DNA from: CBDATY01 sp965200445
Lineage (GTDB): Bacteria > Bacillota_I > Bacilli_A > Mycoplasmatales > Mycoplasmataceae
Length of the DNA stretch: 17,385 bases
Assembly: GCA_965200445.1 (NCBI GenBank)
Contig: CBDATY010000004.1
Coordinates: 1 to 17,385, forward strand
Reading direction: 5' to 3'
Shown here: positions 1 to 10,380 of the stretch, in pieces
Layout of the letters: each line of letters begins with the position of its first letter
Position numbering within the stretch: the first letter of the stretch is position 1
Notes under the pieces: model-generated
Databases searched by the model: none
What the model was told of the DNA's origin: nothing
Seen by the model: only the letters and a program-made list of their open reading frames with translations
Position numbers and translations under genes: made by a program

Positions 1-221
<221 letters not shown>

Positions 222-401
222 ACGCTGTTGCTGAACATCATCACGTTGCTACGCTGTGAACATATAACTGTACAAACCTACAGGGAGGTGATACGTTCTT
301 CGTTCTTAAATGGGTGGATAGCAATATTGATTTAGCCTATTGCCTGGCCCCTCTCTCACATACCTGCGATGCGATTGTCGTCGAGCGTATTTCTGGAACG
401 T
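222..401 (+). other. ITS1 start (internal transcribed spacer, truncated or invaded)
   Basis: Immediately downstream of the 18S 3' end comes 180 nt of non-repetitive sequence with no coding signal, in the position expected for internal transcribed spacer 1. It does not reach a recognisable 5.8S gene: at about 402 it changes abruptly into tandem repeats. Placement as ITS1 rests only on position next to the 18S. Whether this is a real ITS1 enlarged by satellite DNA, a broken rDNA unit at an array edge, or an assembly join cannot be decided from the sequence. Confidence 0.7.
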
Positions 402-3014
402 CAGCCTTATTGTCGATGCCCATGTATGTATGTATGTATGAATTGTAGTGCAACCTCATTGTCGATGTCCATGTATATATCCCTTGTAGTTTGCCTTAAT
501 CTCCATGCACATGTAGGTATGTATGTATATATGCCTTGTAGTTTGGCTTCATGTCCATGCACATGTAGGTATGTATTGTAGTGCAACCTTATCATCGATG
601 CCCATGTATGTATGTATATATGCCTTGCAGTTTGGCTTTATGTCCATGCACAGGTATACATGCATTGTAGTGCAGCCTTATCGTCGATGCCCATGTATGT
701 ATATATGCCTTGTAGTTTGGCTTCATGTCCATGCACATGTAAGTATGTATTCTAATGCAACCTTATTCTCGACGCCCATGTATGTATGTATATATGCCTT
801 GTAGTTTGGCTTCATGTCCATGCACATGTATGTATGTATTGTAGTGCAACCTTATTGTCCATGCACAGCTATACATGCATTGTAGTGCGGCCTTATCGTC
901 GATGCCCATGTATGTATATATGCCTTGTAGTTTGCCTTCATGTCCATGCACAGGTATGTATCTATCTATGCATGCACTGTAGAGCAGCCTTATTGTCGAT
1001 GCCCATGTAGGTATGTATATATGCCTTGTAGTTTGGCTTCATGTCCATGCACATGTATGTATTGTAATGCAACCTTATTGTCCATGCACAGGTATACATG
1101 CATTGTAGTGAGGCCTTATCATCGATGCCCATATATGTATGTATATATGCCTTGTAGTTTGGCTTCATGTCCATGCACATGTATGTATCTATCTATGCAT
1201 GCATTGTAGTGCGGCCTTATTGTCGATGCCCATGTAGGTATGTATATATGCCTTGCAGTTTGGCTTCATGTCCATGCACAGGTATACATGCATTGTAGTG
1301 CGGCCTTATCGTCGATGCCCATGTAGGTATGTATATATGCCTTGTAGTTTGGCTTCATGTCTATGCACATGTAGGTATCTATGTACGCATGCATTGTACT
1401 GCGGCCTTATCGTCGATGCCCATGTAGGTATGTATATATGCCTTGTAGTGCAGCTTCATGTCCATACACATGTATGTATGTATGCATTGTAGTACAGCCT
1501 TATTGTCGATGCCCATGTAGGTATGTATATATGCCTTGTAGTTTGGCTTCATGTCCATGCACAGGTATGTATCTATGTATTGTAGTGCAACCTTATTGTC
1601 GATGCCCATGTAGGTATATATGCCTTGTAGTTTGGCTTCATGTCCATACGCATGTAGGTATGTATTGTAGTGCAACCTTATTGTCGATGCCCATGTATGT
1701 ATGCATGCATTGTAGTGCAGCCTTATATTCCATGCCCATGCATGTATGTATATATGCCTTGTAGTTTGGCTTCATGTCCATGCACATGTAGCTATCTATG
1801 TACGCATGCATTGTAGTGCAGCCTTATCGTCGATGCCCATGTAGGTATATATATATGCCTTGTAGTTTGGCTTCATGTCCATGCACAGGTATGTATCTAT
1901 GTATGCATGCATTGTAGTGCAGCCTTATCGTCGATGCCCATGTAGGTATATATATATGCCTTGTAGTTTGGCTTCATGTCCATGCACAGGTATGTATCTA
2001 TGTATGCATGCATTGTAGTGCAACCTTATTGTCGATGCCCATGTAGGTATGTATATATGCCTTGTAGTTTGGCTTCATGTCGATGCACAGGTATGTATCT
2101 ATGTATGCATGCATTGTAGTGCAACCTTATTGTCGATGCCCATGTAGGTATGTATATATGCCTTGTAGTTTGACTTCATCTCCATACACATGTATCTATC
2201 TATGCATGCATTGTAGTGCGGCCTTATTGTCGATGTCCATGTATGTATATATGCCTTGTAGTTTAGCTTCATGTCCATGCACATGTAGGTATCTATGTAC
2301 GCATGCATTGTAGTGCAGCCTTATCGTCGATGCCCATGTACGTATATATATATGTATTGTAGTGCAGCCTTATTGTCGATGCCCATGTATGTATGTATAT
2401 ATGCCTTGTAGTTTGGCTTCATGTCCATGCACATGTATGTATGTATTGTAGTGCAACCTTATTGTCCATGCACATGTATGTATGCATGCATTATAATGCG
2501 GCCTTATTGTCAATACCCATGTAGGTATATATGCCTTGTAGTTTGCCTTCACGTCCATGCACATGTAGGTATGTATTGTAGTGCAACCTTATTGTCGATG
2601 CCCATGTAGGTATGTATATATCCCTTGTAGTTTGCCTTCATGTCCACGCACATGTAGGTATGTATTGTAGTGCAACCTTATTGTCCATGCACATGTAGGT
2701 ATGCATGCATGCATTGTAGTGCAGCCTTATTGTCGATATCCATGTATCTATCTATGCAGTGCAACCTTATTGTCGATGCCCATGTATGTATGTATATATG
2801 CCTTGTAGTTTGGCTTCATGTCCATGCACAGGTATGTATCTATGTATGCATGCATTGTAGTGCAGCCTTATTGTCGATGCCCATGTAGGTATATATGCCT
2901 TGTAGTTTGGCTTCATGTCCATGCACAGGTAAGTATGTATCTATGTATGCATGCATGCATTGTAGTGCAGCCTTATTGTCGATGTCCATGCACATGTAAG
3001 CATGCATTGTAGTG
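402..3014. repeat. Higher-order repeat, copy 1 (shortened)
   Basis: First copy of a ~3-kb higher-order unit made of A/B dimers. Diagnostic rare variants line up with copy 2: the CATGTATATATCCCTT variant at ~470-485 recurs at 3083-3098 (spacing 2613), the variant with CTCGACGCCC at ~772 recurs at ~3961 (spacing 3193), and the block at 2370-2610 recurs at 5503-5743 (spacing 3133). The jump from 2613 to 3193 shows that ~580 bp present in copy 2 (about 3193-3773) is absent from copy 1 near 585. Later changes in spacing (3193 to 3104 to 3133) are smaller insertions and deletions, one of 89 bp, equal to a single dimer. The copy limits are arbitrary points in a continuous array. Confidence 0.85.
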
Positions 3015-6000
3015 CAGCCTTATTGTCGATGCCCATGTATGTATGTATGTATGAATTGTAGTGCAACCTTATTGTCGATGTCCATGTATATATCCCTTCT
3101 GGTTTGCCTTAATCTCCATGCACATGTAGGTATGTATGTATATATGCCTTGTAGTTTGGCTTCATGTCCATGCACATGTAGGTATGTATTGTAGTGCAAC
3201 CTTATTGTCCATGCACAGGTATACATGCATTGTAGTGCGGCCTTATTGTCAATGCCCATGTATGTATGTATATATGCCTTGTAGTTTGGCTTCATGTCCA
3301 TGCACATGTATGTATGTACTGTAGTGCAACCTTATTGTCCATGCACAGGTATACATGCATTGTAGTGCGGCCTTATCGTCGATGCCCATGTATGTATATA
3401 TGCCTTGTAGTTTGGCTTCATGTCCATGCACATGTATATATGTATATATACCTTCTAGTTTGGCTTCATGTCCATGCATTGTAGTGCAGCCTTATTGTTG
3501 ATGCCCATGTAGGTATGTATATATGCCTTGTAGTTTGGCTTCATGTCCATGTATGTATTGTAGTGCGGCCTTATCTCCATGCACATGTATGTATCTATTG
3601 TAGTGCAACCTTATTGTCCATGCACAGGTATACATGCATTGTAGTGCGGCCTTATCGTCGATGCCCATGTATGTATGTATATATGCCTTGTAGTTTGGCT
3701 TCATGTCCATGCACATGTATGTATGTATTGTAGTGCAACCTTATTGTCCATGCACAGGTATACATGCATTGTAGTGAGGCCTTATCATCGATGCCCATGT
3801 ATGTATGTATATATGCCTTGCAGTTTGGCTTTATGTCCATGCACAGGTATACATGCATTGTAGTGCGGCCTTATCGTCGATGCCCATGTATGTATATATG
3901 CCTTGTAGTTTGCCTTCATGTCCATGCACATGTAAGTATGTATTCTAATGCAACCTTATTCTCGACGCCCATGTATGTATGTATATATGCCTTGTAGTTT
4001 GGCTTCATGTCCATGCACATGTATGTATGTATTGTAGTGCAACCTTATTGTCCATGCACAGCTATACATGCATTGTAGTGCGGCCTTATCGTCGATGCCC
4101 ATGTATGTATATATGCCTTGTAGTTTGCCTTCATGTCCATGCACAGGTATGTATCTATCTATGCATGCACTGTAGAGCAGCCTTATTGTCGATGCCCATG
4201 TAGGTATGTATATATGCCTTGTAGTTTGGCTTCATGTCCATGCACATGTATGTATTGTAATGCAACCTTATTGTCCATGCACAGGTATACATGCATTGTA
4301 GTGCGGCCTTATTGTCGATGCCCATGTAGGTATGTATATATGCCTTGCAGTTTGGCTTCATGTCCATGCACATGTATGTATCTATCTATGCATGCATTGT
4401 AGTGCGGCCTTATCGTCGATGCCCATGTAGGTATGTATATATGCCTTGTAGTTTGGCTTCATGTCTATGCACATGTAGGTATCTATGTACGCATGCATTG
4501 TAGTGCGGCCTTATCGTCGATGCCCATGTAGGTATGTATATATGCCTTGTAGTGCAGCTTCATGTCCATACACATGTATGTATGTATGCATTGTAGTACA
4601 GCCTTATTGTCGATGCCCATGTAGGTATGTATATATGCCTTGTAGTTTGGCTTCATGTCCATGCACAGGTATGTATCTATGTATTGTAGTGCAACCTTAT
4701 TGTCGATGCCCATGTAGGTATATATGCCTTGTAGTTTGGCTTCATGTCCATACGCATGTAGGTATGTATTGTAGTGCAACCTTATTATCTATGCGCATGC
4801 ATGCATGCATTCATTCTAGTTCATCCTTGTATGTATGTATCCCTTGTAATTTGGCTTCATATCCATGCACAGGTATGTATCTATGTATGCATGCATTGTA
4901 GTGCAGCCTTATTGTCGATGCCCATGTATGTATGCATGCATTGTAGTGCAGCCTTATATTCCATGCCCATGCATGTATGTATATATGCCTTGTAGTTTGG
5001 CTTCATGTCCATGCACATGTAGCTATCTATGTACGCATGCATTGTAGTGCAGCCTTATCGTCGATGCCCATGTAGGTATATATATATGCCTTGTAGTTTG
5101 GCTTCATGTCCATGCACAGGTATGTATCTATGTATGCATGCATTGTAGTGCAGCCTTATTGTCAATGCACATGTAGGTATGTATTGTAGTGCAACCTTAT
5201 TGTCCATGCACAGGTATGTATCTATGTATGCATGTATTGTAGTGCAACCTTATTGTCGATGCCCATGTAGGTATGTATATATGCCTTGTAGTTTGGCTTC
5301 ATGTCGATGCACAGGTATGTATCTATGTATGCATGCATTGTAGTGCAACCTTATTGTCGATGCCCATGTAGGTATGTATATATGCCTTGTAGTTTGACTT
5401 CATCTCCATACACATGTAGGTATCTATGTACGCATGCATTGTAGTGCAGCCTTATCGTCGATGCCCATGTACGTATATATATATATGTATTGTAGTGCAG
5501 CCTTATTGTCGATGCCCATGTATGTATGTATATATGCCTTGTAGTTTGGCTTCATGTCCATGCACATGTATGTATGTATTGTAGTGCAACCTTATTGTCC
5601 ATGCACATGTATGTATGCATGCATTATAATGCGGCCTTATTGTCGATGCCCATGTAGGTATATATGCCTTGTAGTTTGCCTTCACGTCCATGCACATGTA
5701 GGTATGTATTGTAGTGCAACCTTATTGTCGATGCCCATGTAGGTATGTATATATCCCTTGTAGTTTGCCTTCATGTCCACGCACATGTAGGTATGTATTG
5801 TAGTGCAACCTTATTGTCCATGCACATGTAGGTATGCATGCATGCATTGTAGTGCAGCCTTATTGTCGATATCCATGTATCTATCTATGCAGTGCAACCT
5901 TATTGTCGATGCCCATGTATGTATGTATATATGCCTTGTAGTTTGGCTTCATGTCCATGCACATGTAAGTATGTATATATGCCTTGTAGTTTGGCTTCAT

Positions 6001-6094
6001 GTCGATGCACAGGTATGTATCTATGTATGCATGCATGCATTGTAGTGCAGCCTTATTGTCGATGTCCATGCACATGTAAGCATGCATTGTAGTG
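3015..6094. repeat. Higher-order repeat, copy 2 (longest)
   Basis: Second, fullest copy of the ~3-kb higher-order unit. Over long stretches (for example 3956-4400 against 763-1207, and 5503-5900 against 2370-2767) it matches copy 1 with very few differences by eye, whereas neighbouring dimers within a copy differ far more. It contains its own insertion at about 4790-4865, with unusual monomers containing CATTCATTCTAGTTCATCC, not found at the matching place in copy 1. A related odd monomer recurs near 6890-6915. Confidence 0.85.
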
Positions 6095-6345
6095 CAACCT
6101 TATTGTCGATGTCCATGTATATATCCCTTGTAGTTTGCCTTAATCTCCATGCACATGTAGGTATGTATGTATATATGCCTTGTAGTTTGGCTTCATGTCC
6201 ATGCACATGTAGGTATGTATTGTAGTGCAACCTTATTGTCCATGCACAGGTATACATGCATTGTAGTGCGGCCTTATTGTCAATGCCCATGTATGTATGT
6301 ATATATGCCTTGTAGTTTGGCTTCATGTCCATGCACATGTATGTA
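6095..6345. repeat. Higher-order repeat, copy 3 (partial start)
   Basis: The beginning of a third higher-order copy. The CATGTATATATCCCTT variant recurs at 6114-6129, 3031 bp after its place in copy 2, and the following ~210 bp matches 3100-3310 closely. At ~6345 the match stops and a different monomer arrangement takes over. Relative to copy 2, about 49 bp (one monomer) is missing at the start. Confidence 0.8.
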
Positions 6346-7519
6346 TGCATTGCAGTGTGGCCTTATGTCCATGCACATGTATGTATGTATTGTAGTGCAG
6401 CCTTGTGTCCATGTATGTATGCAGTGCAACCGTATGTGTCCATGTACATGTATTGTAGTGCAACCTTATTGTCGATGCACATGTATATATGTATGTGTGC
6501 GTGCAATGTAGTGTGGCCTTGTGTCCATGCACATGCATGTATGCATGCATTCATTGTAGTTCGGCCTTGTGTCCATGCACATGCATGTATGAATTGTAGT
6601 GCAGCCTTATTGTCGATGCCCATGTATGTATGTATCTATGTATGCATGCATTGTAGTGCAGCCTTATTGTCGATGCCCATGTATGTATGTATATATGCCT
6701 TGTAGTTTGGCTTCATGTCCATGCACATGTATGCATGCATTGTAGTGCAACCTTATTGTCCATGCACAGGTATGTATCTATGTATGCATGCATTGCAGTG
6801 CGGCCTTATTGTCGATGTCCATGCACATGTATCTATGTATTGTAGTGCAACCTTATTGTCCATGCACAGGTATGTATCTATGCATGCATGCATTCATTCA
6901 CTGTAGTTCATCCTTGTATGCATTGTAGTGCGGCCTTATTGTCGATGTCGATGCCCATGTATGTATGTATATATGCCTTGTAGTTTGGCTTCATGTCCAT
7001 GCGCATGTATTGTAGTGCGGCCTTATTGTCGATGCCCAGGTAGGTATGTATGCATGCATGCATGCATTGTAGTGCAGCCTTATTGTCGATGCCCATGTAT
7101 GTATGTATATATGCCTTGTAGTTTGGCTTCATGTCCATGCACATGTATGCATGCATTGTAGTGCAACCTTATTGTCAATCCACATGTATGCATATATGCC
7201 TTGTAGTTTGGCTTCATGTCCATGCACATGTATGTATGCATGCATTGTAGTGCGGCCTTATGCCCATGTACAGGTATGTATGTATTGCAGTGCAGCCGTG
7301 TATGTATGTATGCATTGTAGTGCGGCCTTATGTCCATGCACAGGTATGTATTATGTATGCGTTGCAGTGCGGCCTTATGTCCATGCACATCTATGCAGTG
7401 CAGCCGTATGTTTCCATGCACATGTATGTATGCATGCATGCATGCATTGCAGTGCGGCCTTATGTCCATGCACATGTATGCATGTCTGCATTGTAGTGCG
7501 GCCTTATGTCCATGCACAT
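6346..7519. repeat. Array tail of shortened A/B hybrid monomers
   Basis: The last ~1.2 kb of the satellite departs from the higher-order order. Many units have the head of monomer A (GTAGTGCGGCCTTAT) joined directly to the tail of monomer B (GTCCATGCACATGTATG), giving monomers of ~40-45 nt. These are most regular at 7210-7519. CATG/TATG tetranucleotide tracts are longer here (for example near 7045-7065 and 7430-7446). This looks like an array edge shaped by unequal exchange between A and B. It ends at about 7519. Confidence 0.75.
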
Positions 7520-7585
7520 GACTAATATGTAGCTAATCAATCCCCATGCTCATAACTAATACATACCTAATCAATCCCCATGCTC
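7517..7585. repeat. Two units of a ~35-bp repeat (left patch)
   Basis: Two tandem copies of a unit containing CTAATCAATCCCCATGCTC and, in the second copy, CATAACTAATACATAC. The same unit occurs again at 10318-10380, on the far side of the foldback and minisatellite block, which suggests the intervening DNA was inserted into or grew within a small array of this unit. Confidence 0.7.
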
Positions 7586-7653
7586 GTTTTTATTAGTCCG
7601 GTAGCTAGAGGTAAAAAAAGCATGCTTTTATCTTGTTCCTTTAAGGTTAGTAA
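7586..7653. other. Short unique spacer with 14-bp palindrome
   Basis: Unique sequence between the 35-bp repeat patch and the foldback. It contains the perfect palindrome AAAAGCATGCTTTT at 7616-7629. I see no gene signal. Confidence 0.5.
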
Positions 7654-7985
7654 GTATGTTTCTGCATGTCGACCACGTTCAAATTTCTTGTGGGCTCTTG
7701 CCAACATGTTTTCGGTTAGTATTACTACAAAACTGTATTACTGTCAAAAAGGTGATATTTCAAGTTCAATTTTAGAAAAAAACCCTGGATCATCAGAAAG
7801 CTTGTAAAAAACTACATATAAAACTATTTAAATGACTTATATGTAGTTTTTTTTGAGCTTTCTGATGTTAGTCATCTTTCTAAAATTAAATTTGAAATAT
7901 CACCTTTTTTGACAGTAATATCGACAAAAAACCTGTTGGCAAGAGACCACAAGAAATTTCATCCTGGCCGAGATGCAGAAATATA
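7654..7985. repeat. Large imperfect inverted repeat (foldback)
   Basis: Left arm 7654-7821 and right arm 7838-7985 are reverse complements with scattered mismatches, around a 16-nt loop at 7822-7837. The innermost pairing is ACTACATATAA at 7811-7821 with TTATATGTAGT at 7838-7848. Other long matched blocks include AAATTTCTTGTGG and CTCTTGCCAACA, GGTGATATTTCAA, CATCAGAAAGCT, and the outer GTAT.TTTCTGCAT. The left arm is ~20 nt longer, mainly from a small TATTACT duplication at 7719-7743. The structure resembles a foldback/MITE-like element or an inverted duplication. No clean terminal motif or target-site duplication is visible, so the mobile-element reading is inference. The right arm ends exactly where the 33-bp minisatellite begins. 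Confidence 0.88.
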
Positions 7986-10020
7986 CTTCTTATGTACATG
8001 CTAAATAATATACTCCGTATTTACATGTACAGGCCCGATATACTTCTTATGCTTATGCCCAATAATATACCACTTATTTACATGCCCAATACACTTCTTA
8101 TGCCTACGCACATGTACATGCTAAATAATATACTTTATGTGTATATGCACACGTACATCCCCATTAATATACTTCTTATACACATGTACATCCCCAATAA
8201 TATACTGCTTATGCCCAATAATATACCACTTATTTACATGCATAATATACTTCTTATGCCTATGCACATGTACATGCTAAATAATATACTTTATGTGTAT
8301 ATGCACACGTACATCCCCAATAATATACTTCTTATGCACATGTACATCCCCAATAATATACTTCTTATGCCCAAGCACATCCCCAATAATATACTTCTCA
8401 TGCACATGTACATCCCCAATAATATACCACTTATTTACATGCATAATACACTTCTTATGCCTATGCACATGTACATGCTAAATAATATACTTTATGTGTA
8501 TATGCACACGTACATCCCCAATAATATACTTCTTATGATCATGTACATCCCCAATAATATACTTCTTATGCACATGTACATCTCCAATAATATACTTCTT
8601 ATGCACATGTACATCTCCAATAATATACTTCTTATCCACATGTACATCTCCAATAATATACTTCTTATGCACATGTACATCCCCAATAATATACTTCTTA
8701 TGTACATGTACATCCCCAATAATATACTTCTTATGCACAAGTACATCTCCAATAATATACTTCTTATGTACATGTACATCCCCAATAATATACTTCTTAT
8801 GTACATCCCCAATAATATACTTCTTATGTACATATACATCCCCAATAATATACTTCTTATGCACAAGTACATCTCCAATAATATACTTCTTATGCACATG
8901 TACATCCCCAATAATATACTTCTTATGTACATGTACATCCCCAATAATATACTTCTTATGCACATGTACATCCCCAATAATATACTTCTTATGCACATGT
9001 ACATCTCCAATAATATACTTCTTATGCACATGTACATCCCCAATAATATACTTCTTATGCACATGTACATCTCCAATAATATACTTCTTATGCACAAGTA
9101 CATCCCCAATAATATACTTCTTATGCACATGTACATCTCCAATAATATACTTCCTATGCACAAGTACATCTCCAATAATATACTTCTTATGCACATGTAC
9201 ATCCCCAATAATATACTTCTTATGCACATGTACATCCCCAATAATATACTTCTTATGCACATGTACATCTCCAATAATATACTTCTTATGCACATGTACA
9301 TCTCCAATAATATACTTATTATGTACATGTACATCCCCAATAATATACTTCTTATGTACATGTACATCTCCAATAATATACTTCTTATGGACATGTACAT
9401 CTCCAATAATATACTTCTTATGTACATGTACATCCCCAATAATATACTTCTTATGCACAAGTACATCTCCAATAATATACTTCTTATGCACATGTACATC
9501 CCCAATAATATACTTCTTATGCACATGTACATCCCCAATAATATACTTCTTATGCACATGTACATCTCCAATAATATACTTCTTATGTACATGTACATCC
9601 CCAATAATATACTTCTTATGCACAAGTACATCTCCAATAATATACTTCTTATGCACAACTACATCTCCAATAATATACTTCTTATGCACATGTACATCTC
9701 CAATAATATACTTCTTATGCACATCTACATCCCCAATAATATACTTCTTATGCACATGTACATCCCCAATAATATACTTCTTATGCACATGTACATCCCC
9801 AATAATATACTTTTTATGCACATGTACATCCCCAATAATATACTTCTTATGCACAAGTACATCTCCAATAATATACTTCTTATGCACATGTACATCTCCA
9901 ATAATATACTTCTTATGTACATGCACATCCCCAATAATATACTTCTTATGCACATGTACATGCTCAATAATATACTTCTTATGCACATGAACATGTACAT
10001 GTACAGGCCCAATATACTTC
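7986..10020. repeat. 33-bp minisatellite array
   Basis: Tandem array with the core CATCCCCAATAATATACTTC, completed to 33 bp by TTATGCACATGTA. From ~8510 to 10020 there are about 45 regular units. 7986-8510 is less regular, with unit variants reading CTAAATAATATACTTTATG. Three sites vary repeatedly: CCCC or CTCC in the core, GCACATG or GTACATG, and CATG or CAAG. The CAAG variant occurs almost always with CTCC, so units spread as haplotypes. Because 33 is a multiple of three and the unit lacks stops, the array is open over ~680 codons on the plus strand and over ~500 and ~390 codons in two minus-strand frames. I regard these as by-products of the repeat. Confidence 0.96.
8107..8516. repeat. Higher-order repeat at the start of the minisatellite
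   Basis: A ~50-bp segment beginning CACATGTACATGCTAAATAA and running into TTTATGTGTATATGCACACG occurs three times, at about 8107, 8267 and 8465. Between them lie ordinary 33-bp units, one with TACCACTTATTTACATGC. The spacings of 160 and 198 bp differ by a whole unit, as expected if a multi-unit block was duplicated and then lost or gained single units. Confidence 0.75.
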
Positions 10021-10317
10021 TTTTATGCATACACTATCCCTAGTACACATATCATAATACTTCTTTTATCCATGCACAATCCCTAGTAGACATATCCCAA
10101 TACTTCTTTTATCCATGCACAATGCCTGATACAAATATCCCTATACTTCTCTTATTCATGCACAATGCCTAGTACACACATCCCAATATACTTTGCCTAA
10201 TACAGATATCCCCATGCACAATGCCCAGTACAGATATCCCAATACTTCTTTTATCCATGTGCAATGCCTAATCAAGATATCCCCATGCACAATGCCTAGT
10301 ACAGATATCCTCATGCT
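10013..10317. repeat. Degenerate ~43-bp repeat
   Basis: About seven degraded copies of a unit of ~43 bp whose best-preserved form reads ATACTTCTTTTATCCATGCA followed by CAATGCCTAGTACACATATCCC. It shares the ATACTTCTT element with the adjacent 33-bp unit, so it may derive from it. Copies after ~10180 are shortened. Confidence 0.7.
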
Positions 10318-10380
10318 GATGCATGCTCATAACTAATACACAACTAATCAATCCCATGCTCATGGCTAATACATACTTAT
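10318..10380. repeat. Two units of the ~35-bp repeat (right patch)
   Basis: Contains CATGCTCATAACTAATACAC and AACTAATCAATCCCATGCTC followed by a second, partial unit, matching the patch at 7517-7585 in the same orientation. It closes the 7.5-10.4 kb repeat block. Confidence 0.7.

Larger units (their letters stand above)
402..7519. repeat. Satellite array of two alternating monomers (A/B dimer)
   Basis: About 7.1 kb is filled by alternating variants of two related monomers. Monomer A (~49 nt) begins TTGTAGTGCAGCCTTATTGT and continues through GATGCCCATGTAGG to a GTATATATGCC end. Monomer B (~42 nt) begins TTGTAGTTTGGCTTCATGTC and continues CATGCACATG into a run of TATG/CATG tetranucleotides. 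They align with each other (TTGTAGT..GC, then TGTC.ATGC.CATGTA), so B and A descend from one ancestral unit. The dimer is ~89-95 bp; a clean 89-bp unit is seen as an insertion/deletion difference near 1200-1290. Length varies mostly in the ATGT/ATGC tetranucleotide tracts. All six frames carry short open stretches (peptides such as CLVVWLHVHAHV), but these are the same repeat read repeatedly and are not genes. Confidence 0.95.

Noticed and set aside
369..7525. Dozens of 60-145-codon open frames on both strands in the satellite
   Set aside because: All are the same A/B monomers read in different frames, giving the same low-complexity peptides. Monomer lengths are not multiples of three.
7580..7807. 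75-codon plus-strand open frame
   Set aside because: It lies over the left foldback arm and begins in a repeat patch. Recorded as a possible transposon remnant, not as a gene.
8478..9986. 502-codon minus-strand frame (repeating HVHKKYIIGDV) in which two of three common variants are synonymous
   Set aside because: GGG/GGA and GTG/GTA are silent in this frame, which looks like selection, but with six frames to choose from and only two dominant sites, one frame with both at third positions is likely by chance. No promoter, ends or domain support a gene.
8510..10020. CRISPR-like array (33-bp repeats)
   Set aside because: Units are contiguous with no unique spacers, and the DNA is eukaryotic.
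7992..10043. 683-codon plus-strand open frame (repeating ..MYIPNNILLM..)
   Set aside because: The 33-bp unit is a multiple of three without stops, so several frames on both strands are open together. The common variants change amino acids in this frame (P/S, H/Y, M/K), and no start context, splice signal or family is recognisable.
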